In this document: positions 1 to 6,055 of the stretch, one piece after another
Numbering within the stretch: position 1 is the first letter of the stretch
Layout of the letters: the number at the start of each line of letters is the position of its first letter
Assembly: GCA_018714725.1 (NCBI GenBank)
Contig: DVMZ01000078.1
Location: 1-6,428, forward strand
DNA: 6,428 nt
Direction: 5' to 3'
Origin: Candidatus Scatosoma pullistercoris
Lineage (GTDB): Bacteria > Bacillota > Clostridia > Christensenellales > Borkfalkiaceae
The notes under the pieces: generated by a model
Seen by the model: only the letters and a program-made list of their open reading frames with translations
Database searches by the model: none
Told to the model about the DNA's origin: nothing
Position numbers and translations under genes: made by a program

Positions 1-390
1 GATCAGAATATCGGACGTATAGACGCTCTCGACCGTACCGGATGCGACGGCATACACTTCGCTCCCCTCTTCCGCCGTAAAGTCTACGCCCATATGCTCG
101 TAATAATTTCCGAGCGTCTTGTTGTAATAAAATCCGTATTCGTTGAGTACGCTGACGACGCTTACGGGCGAAATGAACTCCTCAGGCGTTTCCACGACGG
201 GATTGTCATCGGGATTTTCTATCTGTTCGTTGTCCGAAGTGCCCGCATTGATCGAAGCCTGATCGCGGTTGGCAAGCGCCACCGCAGTGATGATGATCGC
301 CGCCGCCATAAGTACGGCAGCACAGCCCAGCGCGATGTACATATAAAATTTCTTATTTCTCACGCCGGCCTTTCCGTTTTCTTCTTTCAT
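1..390 (-). CDS. spoIIQ: SpoIIQ-like LytM/M23 domain membrane protein, 3' part cut by the window edge
   Basis: Only the first 130 codons are present; the gene runs off the left edge. The start has a GGAGG site (400-404) 9 bases upstream. The protein has a short basic cytoplasmic end (residues 1-16), one membrane helix (about 17-40), an acidic Asn/Asp-rich linker (about 42-72), then the beginning of a LytM/M23 fold: YYNKTLGNYYEHMGVDF followed by EGSEVYAVASGTV. H99 and D103 form the HxxxD half of the M23 zinc site; the later HxH half lies outside the window. This layout fits SpoIIQ, the forespore partner of SpoIIIAH in the engulfment channel. The Bacillus subtilis protein lacks the zinc-site histidine while clostridial SpoIIQ keeps it (family knowledge), so this copy resembles the clostridial type. 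The YwmB-like neighbour supports a sporulation-linked setting. A generic M23 cell-wall endopeptidase remains possible, because the C-terminus is not visible. Confidence 0.72.
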   Translation of the reverse strand, partial: MKEENGKAGVRNKKFYMYIALGCAAVLMAAAIIITAVALANRDQASINAGTSDNEQIENPDDNPVVETPEEFISPVSVVSVLNEYGFYYNKTLGNYYEHMGVDFTAEEGSEVYAVASGTVESVYTSDILI

Positions 391-424
391 GATTGAAATC
401 CTCCGAAAATGTTTTTGTATGTAA

Positions 425-453
425 ATTGTTGACCCCTCGCCGCCGTTTTATAC
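425..453 (-). promoter_or_regulatory. Candidate sporulation-type promoter for the SpoIIQ-like gene
   Basis: Reading the minus strand, GTATA (449-453) matches the sigma-F -35 pattern GYATA. About 14-15 bases later GGGGTCAACAAT (425-436) is a loose match to the GGnnAnAnT -10 pattern. A CATACA box just downstream (minus strand, right before the ribosome site) resembles a sigma-E -10 but has no matching -35. SpoIIQ is a sigma-F gene in Bacillus, which is the reason for looking. The GTATA also sits in the loop of a 6-bp hairpin (CGCCGT/ACGGCG, 441-459). The matches are imperfect and this is a weak call. Confidence 0.25.
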
Positions 454-606
454 ACGGCGATGAAAAAAATTTCTTTCCTCCGCTTTTTCTCTCTTTTTCT
501 TCCGCTGTTTTTTATTTTACGGGTTGTTTACGCCGGACAAATCAACGGACAATGCGCAAAATGCGACCGGCGCAGATCAACCGCTTTTCTCGCGCTCGTT
601 TTCGCT

Positions 607-1044
607 TTAATATCCGCCGAAAATAATCGGCGTCCCCACCGCTACGCTGTCCGTACGGACGGCAATATGCAGATTGATCAGACAGCCGTTCAGGATAATC
701 CCTTCTCCCAACCCGGACGAATGACAATAATAGGAAACGGTATCCCCGACGGTTTCGGTGAAAAGAATTTCCGCAGCATACTTTTCCCGGATCTCTTTCG
801 CAATCGAAGCGCTGTCCCGGCCCGAATCCGCGATATACACCGCACTTTCCCCGCGCACCGCAAACAAATCCCCCACGGAAAGCGTTTCCTTCCTTTCCGC
901 CTGCGAAGACGCCGAAAAGAGATAATATTCCTTTTCCCCGCCAGGAAAAGCGGAAAAATACATCAGAAACAGACATGCCGCCACCGCCAGCGACGCAACC
1001 GCCGCGCCTGCCGTCCCCAGCCATTTTCTCATTCCGTAGGGCAT
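607..1044 (-). CDS. Short YwmB-like (DUF1779-type) secreted or membrane-anchored protein
   Basis: A 145-residue protein with a positively charged start, one hydrophobic segment (about 10-30), then an extracytoplasmic domain. The ending, INLHIAVR (123-130) followed by VGTPIIFGGY (136-145), closely resembles the end of Bacillus YwmB as I remember it (NLQIALR, then VGTPIVTTEY). YwmB has no settled function and lies beside murA and spoIID in Bacillus; here the neighbour is a SpoIIQ-like gene. Bacillus YwmB is about 245 residues, so this protein seems to keep only the C-terminal part. VAAC (21-24) fits a lipobox by letter, but hydrophobic residues continue after the Cys, so a membrane anchor is more likely. 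The start at 1044 is chosen because GGAGG (1053-1057) lies 8 bases upstream; the next ATG (1030-1032) has no proper site. That GGAGG is inside a strong hairpin. About 216 bases separate its stop from the SpoIIQ-like start, so the two may be transcribed separately. Confidence 0.68.
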   Translation of the reverse strand: MPYGMRKWLGTAGAAVASLAVAACLFLMYFSAFPGGEKEYYLFSASSQAERKETLSVGDLFAVRGESAVYIADSGRDSASIAKEIREKYAAEILFTETVGDTVSYYCHSSGLGEGIILNGCLINLHIAVRTDSVAVGTPIIFGGY

Positions 1045-1088
1045 AAAAAATTCCTCCCGCGAGCCGTTTCGGCCCTGCGAGAGGAATT
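1045..1088 (-). terminator. Long hairpin plus U-run that buries the ribosome site of the YwmB-like gene
   Basis: In the minus-strand RNA, AAUUCCUC (1081-1088) pairs with GAGGAAUU (1049-1056). Inside, UCGC pairs with GCGG, then after one bulged A, GG pairs with CU, and GCCG pairs with CGGC around an AAA loop. That gives about 18 base pairs with one bulge. Four more U residues follow (1045-1048), extending the two at the stem end to a run of six, so the element has the shape of an intrinsic terminator. The next three bases are the ATG of the YwmB-like gene, and its GGAGG lies wholly in the 3' arm. The simplest reading is the terminator of the repeat-tailed membrane-protein gene. The overlap with the downstream ribosome site also allows attenuation or translational control. 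On the plus strand no T-run follows the stem. Confidence 0.72.
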
Positions 1089-1247
1089 ATTGACAGACTT
1101 TTCTTCTTTTATAACACAAATTTTTTCACGGCGGACTATCCTGCGCCCCTGTTCTCCGGGTTTCGGCGCCCGAAGTTCCGGAAAAACAACCTCTGCGGTC
1201 AAATTTCCGGGGACGGAATTTTCAAGCCGCCGTCTCCGGAGTTTGCC

Positions 1248-2117
1248 TTATTTCTGAGAATCCTCTCCGAACCCGGAATCTTTTCCGAAATCCGGCTTTC
1301 CGCCGAAATCGGGTTTTTCTCCGAAATCCGCCTTGTCAAACCCCGCCGTCGCGTCAGACTTATTTTCGTCTGCCCTACCCGGCTCAATCTCCGCCGTTGC
1401 GATTTCGTTCTTCCCCTCTTCTATTTTTTCACCCGTCATGGGGTCATAGCGGACGGGTGCGGCGGGCGCATTGCCCGAAATCGGTTGCCCCGTCATGGGG
1501 TCGTAGCTGACGGGCGCGGCGGGCGCATTAGCCCCCGGCATTCCGAGATTCACGGGTGCGCCGGTGACGGGATCAATGCCGGTTTCCATCCGATACGCTT
1601 CATTGAGCTGCTGTATCGTGAGCTGTACGCCCTGCGGAAAATGCAGAGCAAGCTCTTTGGCCGCCTTGATACCAAGCACAAAATAATAAATCATCAACGC
1701 ATGGAAAACGACATCAAACACCAGCGAAAACTGCTGTGCGTAAAAGATGTCGACCACCACAAAGGCGGTATCCAGGGAAACGAGTACCAATAAAACGATC
1801 ATTGCCCAGCGGCGTTTTTTGGCAAGGAGCCAGAACACGACCAGCACCGCCAAAACGATCAGTGCAAGCACCACCATGATACCGAGATATACGTCGCCGT
1901 TTGCAGGATCCCGATATTGCATAACTTTTCCCGCCGCTATCAACTGAATGACCGAATAAAAACTGAACAAAAAGTAAGTGTATCCCTCTTCAATGTTACA
2001 GGTCGCAACAAAAAAGCCGTTAAGCACGGTGAAAGCCAGAAACAGCGCAACATTCAGCCATGCGGTTTTGTAATTGCGTATCGCTTTGGAAACTTTGATA
2101 TATTCCTGATTATCCAT
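1248..2117 (-). CDS. Five-helix membrane protein with a repeat-rich hydrophilic tail, function unknown
   Basis: Not recognised as a named family. The 289-residue protein has about five hydrophobic helices: roughly 20-39, 46-63, 78-99, 104-126 and 130-150. A hydrophilic C-terminal half follows. The tail carries three DP(V/M)TG motifs (from residues 182, 206 and 225), the last two in a near-exact 19-residue tandem repeat, then an acidic stretch and four hexapeptides starting FG (265-288). DPxTG-type motifs recur in uncharacterised Firmicute membrane proteins (general knowledge), but no activity is implied. An open frame continues 41 codons upstream to 2240. I start at 2117 because GGAG lies 6 bases before that ATG and the upstream part overlaps the promoter-like TATAAT boxes. 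The gene lies between the HIT gene and the YwmB-like gene and probably ends transcription at the hairpin 1045-1088. The tail is most likely cytoplasmic or disordered; topology is inferred only. Confidence 0.7.
   Translation of the reverse strand: MDNQEYIKVSKAIRNYKTAWLNVALFLAFTVLNGFFVATCNIEEGYTYFLFSFYSVIQLIAAGKVMQYRDPANGDVYLGIMVVLALIVLAVLVVFWLLAKKRRWAMIVLLVLVSLDTAFVVVDIFYAQQFSLVFDVVFHALMIYYFVLGIKAAKELALHFPQGVQLTIQQLNEAYRMETGIDPVTGAPVNLGMPGANAPAAPVSYDPMTGQPISGNAPAAPVRYDPMTGEKIEEGKNEIATAEIEPGRADENKSDATAGFDKADFGEKPDFGGKPDFGKDSGFGEDSQK
1254..1325 (-). repeat. Four tandem hexapeptide units (FGxxxD-like) at the C-terminus
   Basis: Residues 265-288 of the membrane protein read FGEKPD, FGGKPD, FGKDSG, FGEDSQ: an 18-bp unit repeated four times with drift toward the stop codon. 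At DNA level TCCGAAATCC-like words recur. Such units can gain or lose copies by slippage, and the reading frame would be kept. Confidence 0.75.
1432..1529 (-). repeat. 57-bp period tandem repeat encoding APAAPVxYDPMTG
   Basis: Two 41-bp blocks, 1432-1472 and 1489-1529, differ at only 3 positions and are spaced 57 bp start to start. They encode NAPAAPVRYDPMTG and NAPAAPVSYDPMTG in the tail of the membrane protein. A third, diverged unit (IDPVTGAPV) lies just to the right, near 1550-1574. The repeat is in frame and looks like an internal duplication of a linker. Confidence 0.85.
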
Positions 2118-2148
2118 TTTTTTCTCCAGATTTTTTCTCTTTTCTCTG

Positions 2149-2165
2149 ATTATACGTTTATTATA
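2149..2165 (-). promoter_or_regulatory. Two TATAAT boxes upstream of the five-helix membrane protein gene
   Basis: On the minus strand two exact TATAAT hexamers lie in tandem at 2160-2165 and 2149-2154, within an A/T-rich stretch 32-48 bases before the start. Neither has a good TTGACA-like -35 at 16-18 bases; the sequence there is GC-rich and holds a GGCCGGCC palindrome. The placement suggests a promoter separate from the HIT gene, possibly weak or activator-dependent. Confidence 0.4.
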
Positions 2166-2251
2166 TTTTGCGGGCCGGCCGGAGTATTCCTTCAGAAAAA
2201 AACTGTTGTTTTCAGAGCTTGATTCTGTCGGTCGGCGCAACCCTGCCCCGC

Positions 2252-2587
2252 TTAAAATCCCGTCAGCTTTTCGCCGCCGAGCAGATGAATATGCAGATGA
2301 TGCACGCTCTGACCGCCGTTCTCGCCCTGGTTGATGATGATGCGGTAGCCGTCTTCGAGGCCGAGTTTCCCCGCGAGTGCCGGAATCTTTTCAAAACAGC
2401 GCTTGAGAAGCTCCGCCCGCCGTTCGTCCATTTCGGACAACAGGGCAAAATGTTCCTTGGGAATGCACAGGTAGTGCAGCTTCGCCTTGGGTTCGATGTC
2501 CCGGATGACGATCAGATCGTCGTCCTCGTACATCCGCTCGGACGGAATCTCTCCGCCGATAATCTTACAGAATACACAGTTTTCCAT
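2252..2587 (-). CDS. HIT (histidine triad) family nucleotide-binding hydrolase, HINT-like
   Basis: A 111-residue cytoplasmic protein of the usual length for a HINT-type HIT protein. The signature is near the end: QSVHHLHIHLLGG (93-105), with the triad H97, H99, H101; H99 is the expected nucleophile that attacks the alpha-phosphate of nucleotide substrates. The N-terminus CVFCKIIGGEIPS (4-16) and the segment INQGENGGQSV (85-95) are also typical. C4 and C7 form the CxxC often seen in bacterial members, possibly a zinc ligand pair. Family members hydrolyse purine nucleoside phosphoramidates such as AMP-lysine; the actual substrate here is unknown. AAGGAG (2594-2599) lies 6 bases before the start. 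It follows mtaB by 107 bases on the same strand, an arrangement seen in other Clostridia, and may be read through from the prmA promoter. No convincing terminator separates them. Confidence 0.93.
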   Translation of the reverse strand: MENCVFCKIIGGEIPSERMYEDDDLIVIRDIEPKAKLHYLCIPKEHFALLSEMDERRAELLKRCFEKIPALAGKLGLEDGYRIIINQGENGGQSVHHLHIHLLGGEKLTGF

Positions 2588-2694
2588 AAAAATCTCCTTT
2601 CCGAAAACCTTATTTTATGCAAAGGCATCTGACAGAATATGCCTGCAAATCCTCTTTTTGCGTCTTTCTTCCCCGCGGAATCTTTGGCTTTCCG

Positions 2695-4008
2695 TTAACC
2701 GCCGCACCCTTTGTTTTTCTCTGCGTCCACCGTGCCGCCCTCGGGCTCTTCCGGCGCTTCTGTCGCCAGCGCGCCGTCTTTGAAAAGTCTTTCAACGCAT
2801 ACACGGGTGCTTCGTTTGGGCAGCTTTCCCGGAATATACAGGCGGATATAATTTTCCGAATACCCCTCCGTATACCCGTCCGAAAAAGTTTCCGAAACCA
2901 CGGTGAGCATGCGGCCGACAAATCCGGAAATATATTTTTTCTTCTCTTCCGCCCCCTTTTCAAGCAGGCGCTCCACCCGTTCCTTTTTGACGGAGAAGGG
3001 AAGTTCCTTGTACTTTTTATAGGCGTTTGTCCCTTCGCGGGGAGAATAGGGAAAAGCGTGAATCTGCGCAAACCCCGCTTCCTCTATAATCCGCAGGGAA
3101 TCGAGAAAATCCTCTTCCGTCTCCGTCGGGAACCCGGCGATGATGTCCGTCGTAATTGCCGCGTCCGGAAAAACCGAACGGATTTTTTCGCATTTCCCGA
3201 GATATTCCGCCCGGGTATAATGCCGGTTCATCGACCGGAGCACCCGATCGGATCCGCTCTGCAAAGACAAATGAAACTGAGGCGCAAAATTCTTCACTTC
3301 TTTCGCCGCCGCAAGAAAACGGTCGTCGATCAGGCTCTCCTCAATCGAGCCCAGCCGGATCCGGGTCTCCGCGTCCCGCACCGCCAGCAACAGATCGGCA
3401 AGATCATGTCCCTTTTCATCCCGATAAGAGGAAATATCGATGCCCGTCAACACCGTTTCCTGCGCCCGGCTGCCGAGAATTTCCGCCGCCGCGCTTTCCA
3501 TTGATCGAGAGCGGCTCCGACCGCGCAAGTAGGGAATCACGCAATAAGTACAGAACCGGTCGCACCCGTCCTGAATGCGCACAAAATTGCGCGTTTTCAG
3601 GCACTCCGGCGTCGGCAGTTCGTCAAACGGCGCCTCTCCTCTGTCAATCTGCACTCCGCACAGGGATTCGGGAAACCCCGCCGCCGCAAGTTCGAGAATT
3701 TTTCCCTTGCGCCGCGCGCCCGTCACCGCGATGACATTGGGTTTTTCCCGGAATGCTTCCGGACTTTTTTGGGAAGCACAGCCGCAGACGATCACCCGCG
3801 CGCCGGGATTGAATTTCAACGCCCTCGCCACTGCCTGGCGACTCTTGCGCTCCGCCTCCGCCGTGACGGCGCAAGTGTTGAGAATATACAGTTCGGCCGG
3901 CCCGGGTTCGCGGGACACCTCATAACCGAGTGCTTCCAGCCCCCGGATGAGCGACCCGCTCTCCACGTCGTTGACCTTGCAGCCGAGCGTCAGAACCACG
4001 GCCCTCAT
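2695..4008 (-). CDS. mtaB: tRNA t6A37 methylthiotransferase MtaB
   Basis: A 437-residue radical-SAM methylthiotransferase of the MiaB superfamily. It converts N6-threonylcarbamoyladenosine at position 37 of ANN-decoding tRNAs to its 2-methylthio form (ms2t6A). The N-terminal MTTase domain shows TLGCKVND with C10, ILNTCAVT with C46, and VCGC with C75 or C77, the ligands of the auxiliary 4Fe-4S cluster. The radical-SAM motif is C149, C153, C156 in GCDRFCTYCVIPY, followed by LRGRSRSR. A TRAM-like RNA-binding region fills roughly residues 365-425. Length is normal for the family. The GCKVN motif and short N-terminus favour MtaB over MiaB or RimO; Bacillus YqeV is the counterpart. The start overlaps the rsmE stop by 4 bp (ATGA), with GGAGG 7 bases upstream inside rsmE, so translation is probably coupled. 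The gene order matches the Bacillus yqeT-yqeU-yqeV cluster. Confidence 0.96.
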   Translation of the reverse strand: MRAVVLTLGCKVNDVESGSLIRGLEALGYEVSREPGPAELYILNTCAVTAEAERKSRQAVARALKFNPGARVIVCGCASQKSPEAFREKPNVIAVTGARRKGKILELAAAGFPESLCGVQIDRGEAPFDELPTPECLKTRNFVRIQDGCDRFCTYCVIPYLRGRSRSRSMESAAAEILGSRAQETVLTGIDISSYRDEKGHDLADLLLAVRDAETRIRLGSIEESLIDDRFLAAAKEVKNFAPQFHLSLQSGSDRVLRSMNRHYTRAEYLGKCEKIRSVFPDAAITTDIIAGFPTETEEDFLDSLRIIEEAGFAQIHAFPYSPREGTNAYKKYKELPFSVKKERVERLLEKGAEEKKKYISGFVGRMLTVVSETFSDGYTEGYSENYIRLYIPGKLPKRSTRVCVERLFKDGALATEAPEEPEGGTVDAEKNKGCGG

Positions 4009-4883
4009 TGTTCCGCCTCCGCGCCGTTTTCCCTTCCGCCCCTTTCCGCTTTTTCCGCTTTTGCGGTTGGAGCGGAAACGGTTTGAGCGGACGCGGTTTG
4101 AGCCGAAGCGCCCGCTTTGTCCGCCTTATCTGCGCCGTCGTCACTTCCCTGCCCGGATGTTTCCCGTCCGAGTTCCCCCAGCGAAAACATCGCCACCGAC
4201 GTCAGAGCGACCGCGGCCGTCTCCGCACGGAGAATCCGTCGCCCGAGCGTGACGGAGGCAAAGCCCGAAGCGGAAGCCAGCGCCGCTTCCTCACGGGAAA
4301 ACCCGCCTTCACTTCCCACCACCAACGCCGTACTGCCCGACAACCGGGCAAGATCGGTTTCGGAACGTTCCGCGAATTCGCAGGCAAACAGCTTGTTTTT
4401 ATACCCGGAAACCGTCCGGAGCGCCTCTTCGAGCGAAGCGCAATATTCCACGGCGGGCGCCACCGAGCGCAGGCACTGTTTCGCCGCCTCGCGGGACACT
4501 TTGTTCAGCCGTTCCAGTTTGTTCGCATTCATATAAGACGAGGAATATTCCGAGGAAAAGGCGACCAGTTTCCGCACCCCCAGTTCCACCGCTTTCTGGA
4601 CGATAAATTCGTTTTTATCCGCGTTTTTAAGATATCCGAACAGGAGCGCCACCTCCGTCGCCGCTTCCCTGTCCCCCTCGTTTACCCTCAGGATATGCAA
4701 TTTCATCGCCCGTTTGCCCACTTCGGCGATGACGGCGGAATATTCCTTCCCGCTGTTGTCGAGCAGGATGACCTCCTCTCCCACGCCGAGGCGCAACACG
4801 TTTTTCGCGTGTTCAAATTCCTCGCCTTCGAGCAGGGTCTCCTCCTCCGCTCTCTCCACAAAAAAACGTCTCGCGCCGGACAT
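4005..4883 (-). CDS. rsmE: 16S rRNA (uracil1498-N3)-methyltransferase RsmE with a C-terminal repeat tail
   Basis: SPOUT-class methyltransferase that methylates U1498 of 16S rRNA in the assembled small subunit. Family motifs run in order: HAKNVLR (25-31, N-terminal PUA-like domain), LKNADKNEFIVQKAVELGV (85-103), EAAKQCLRSVAPAVE (132-146), GSEGGFSREE (190-199) and LGRRILRAETA (213-223), the last two forming the trefoil-knot SAM site. The catalytic part ends near residue 240, the usual family length. About 50 further residues are Ala-, Ser-, Lys- and Glu-rich with a pentapeptide repeat and look disordered; this tail is unusual. The start lies 1 bp after the prmA stop codon, with AAGGAG (4890-4895) 6 bases upstream. 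The stop overlaps the mtaB start. The tail is uninterrupted and in frame to the stop, so it is genuine coding rather than a missed stop. Confidence 0.96.
   Translation of the reverse strand: MSGARRFFVERAEEETLLEGEEFEHAKNVLRLGVGEEVILLDNSGKEYSAVIAEVGKRAMKLHILRVNEGDREAATEVALLFGYLKNADKNEFIVQKAVELGVRKLVAFSSEYSSSYMNANKLERLNKVSREAAKQCLRSVAPAVEYCASLEEALRTVSGYKNKLFACEFAERSETDLARLSGSTALVVGSEGGFSREEAALASASGFASVTLGRRILRAETAAVALTSVAMFSLGELGRETSGQGSDDGADKADKAGASAQTASAQTVSAPTAKAEKAERGGRENGAEAEQ
4065..4109 (-). repeat. Three 15-bp units in the RsmE tail (ASAQT, ASAQT, VSAPT)
   Basis: Plus-strand units GGTTGGAGCGGAAAC (4065-4079), GGTTTGAGCGGACGC (4080-4094) and GGTTTGAGCCGAAGC (4095-4109) are tandem and in frame. 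They encode residues 259-273 of RsmE. Nearby ADK repeats (251-256) and a KAEKAE stretch continue the low-complexity character. Confidence 0.85.
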
Positions 4884-4884
4884 G

Positions 4885-5847
4885 TCAGACTCCTTTGTGC
4901 CGGAGCACGAGGGCGAACCACTCCCCTTTGCGGCGCTTTCTCACCACTTCCATTCCCACCGCCCGATATGCGTCTTGCACCATATCCAGCCGGCTTTCGA
5001 TGATTCCGCTCAGAATGAGCACGCCGTCCTTTTTAAGATTTTTCGGAATGGACGGCGCGAGCAGACAGAGGATTTCCCCGGTGATATTCGCCAGCATCAC
5101 ATCCCCTTGAATTTCCGTATCGTCGAGGAGATTGGAATGTGCCACCACCGTTTTATCCGCGACGCCGTTGAGTTCGCAGTTATGCTTCGCGCTCGCCACT
5201 GCGATGGTGTCGATATCCGTAAGATACGCTTTCTTAGCGCCCAGTTTGACGGCGGAAATGCCCAGGATCCCGCTTCCGCACCCCACGTCGATGCAGACGG
5301 AATCGGGCGTGACATATTCCTGCATCAGCTCCACGCACATGGACGTCGTCTCGTGCTCCCCCGTGCCGAAGGCCATATTGGAATCGAGCAACACCACCCG
5401 TTCGTCCGGGGCGGGCGTATAATCGATCCATTCGGGCACGACGACGATACGGCCGAGCGGAATGGGCCGAAAATGCGCTTTCCACACGTCCCGCCATTCA
5501 TCCCCGTCCACTTCCCGTTTGACGTCTTCCAGCGTCCCGAACGGAATTTCTCCGCCGCTCCGCTCATTTGCGTCGCGAATGTCCCGGAGTATTTCCCGGC
5601 AGGTCTCTTCGGCAACGTCCGCCGCCACACAGCACTTTACAAGCACGTCGCCCGATTGCGCACCCGCAGACTCCGCCAGGTCGTCGTCCATATAATCCCA
5701 ATACAGACCGTCCTTATTTTTCTGCAAGGCGATCACATCCGCGATATCCGAAATGGAAACCCCGTAGCTGGTATAATTCCACATGACGTCCGCGACGATC
5801 TCGCTCGCTTCCGTCGTCGTATGCACCGTGAGTTCGACAAATTTCAT
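4885..5847 (-). CDS. prmA: Ribosomal protein L11 methyltransferase PrmA
   Basis: A 320-residue class I SAM-dependent methyltransferase that trimethylates amino groups on ribosomal protein L11. The N-terminal part (about 1-125) is the L11-recognition region. Next come WKAHFRPIPLGRIVVVPEW (122-140) and the family hallmark MAFGTGEHETTSM (158-170). The SAM-binding glycine loop is CIDVGCGSGILGI (185-197), then acidic D211/D213, and the substrate-side ANI (253-255). Most relatives read DPGMAFGTGxHPTT; here DSN replaces DPG and E replaces P, a mild variation outside the glycine loop. Length is normal. The start at 5847 is the first ATG after a strong promoter; its ribosome site is only fair (GAGG 11 bases away, AGAG 4 bases away). 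It leads the prmA-rsmE-mtaB run. In Bacillus the same genes follow dnaJ in the dnaK operon, but here a divergent gene stands upstream instead. Confidence 0.96.
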   Translation of the reverse strand: MKFVELTVHTTTEASEIVADVMWNYTSYGVSISDIADVIALQKNKDGLYWDYMDDDLAESAGAQSGDVLVKCCVAADVAEETCREILRDIRDANERSGGEIPFGTLEDVKREVDGDEWRDVWKAHFRPIPLGRIVVVPEWIDYTPAPDERVVLLDSNMAFGTGEHETTSMCVELMQEYVTPDSVCIDVGCGSGILGISAVKLGAKKAYLTDIDTIAVASAKHNCELNGVADKTVVAHSNLLDDTEIQGDVMLANITGEILCLLAPSIPKNLKKDGVLILSGIIESRLDMVQDAYRAVGMEVVRKRRKGEWFALVLRHKGV

Positions 5848-5915
5848 TTTTCTCTGTTCCTCGTTTGCTTTTCTCTGTTCTCTCTTTTCCCGTTTATCGC
5901 TACCCTGTTATACTC

Positions 5916-5944
5916 ATTATAACATTAACGAAGTTTTTTTTCAA
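5916..5944 (-). promoter_or_regulatory. Sigma-A promoter of the prmA-rsmE-mtaB operon
   Basis: Minus strand: TTGAAA (5939-5944), a 17-base spacer, then an exact TATAAT (5916-5921). The -35 differs from consensus at one base and lies at the start of an A-tract. Transcription should start near 5909, giving a leader of about 60 bases, purine-rich and without an evident hairpin. No CIRCE-like inverted repeat is seen. Confidence 0.88.
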
Positions 5945-6026
5945 GTCCCCAAAAGAAATTTTTACGGGAAATTCTCTGTTTGCCGCCGTTCTTTCTCCGT
6001 GCAGACAAAATTTTTGATTCCGGGCA

Positions 6027-6055
6027 TTGACAGCCGCCCATTTCCGTGATATAAT
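6027..6055 (+). promoter_or_regulatory. Consensus sigma-A promoter of the divergent membrane-protein gene
   Basis: Exact TTGACA (6027-6032), a 17-base spacer and exact TATAAT (6050-6055). Transcription should begin near 6062, leaving a leader of about 24 bases before the ATG at 6086. The unmodified consensus suggests strong housekeeping expression. About 80 bases separate its -35 from that of the oppositely directed prmA promoter. Confidence 0.93.

Noticed and set aside
542..1024. 160-codon minus-strand frame overlapping the YwmB-like gene in another frame
   Set aside because: Gly/Arg/Cys-rich shadow with no start signals; the 607-1044 frame has the ribosome site, anchor and conserved ending.
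1090..1115. Plus-strand TTGACA followed by TATAAC
   Set aside because: The spacer is only 14 bases and no plus-strand gene follows.
1157..1184. Inverted repeat TTCGG-CGC-CCGAA with outer CCGG pairs
   Set aside because: No T-run after it in either direction and mismatched between arms; probably incidental in GC-rich spacer DNA.
460..1257. 265-codon plus-strand open frame across the YwmB-like gene and its hairpin
   Set aside because: No ribosome site, very Arg-rich, crosses intergenic regions, and is opposite a gene with good start signals and a family-like ending.
2118..2240. 41-codon upstream extension of the five-helix membrane protein
   Set aside because: It would run through the TATAAT boxes and lacks a ribosome site, whereas the ATG at 2117 has GGAG at 6 bases.
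2618..2647. Hairpin between mtaB and the HIT gene (AGGCAT/ATGCCT with TGC/GCA outer pairs)
   Set aside because: The stem is short and bulged and no U-run follows on either strand, so it does not support a terminator call.
2617..3504. 295-codon plus-strand open frame opposite mtaB
   Set aside because: Antisense shadow of a gene whose Fe-S motifs are intact; composition not protein-like.
4008..5003. 331-codon plus-strand open frame opposite rsmE
   Set aside because: Arg/Phe-rich shadow of rsmE; no family motif, no ribosome site.
4714..5922. 402-codon plus-strand open frame opposite prmA and the 5' part of rsmE
   Set aside because: It is antisense to two clearly identified genes, has no matching ribosome site, and its His/Arg/Phe-rich composition is the usual shadow of GC-biased minus-strand codons.
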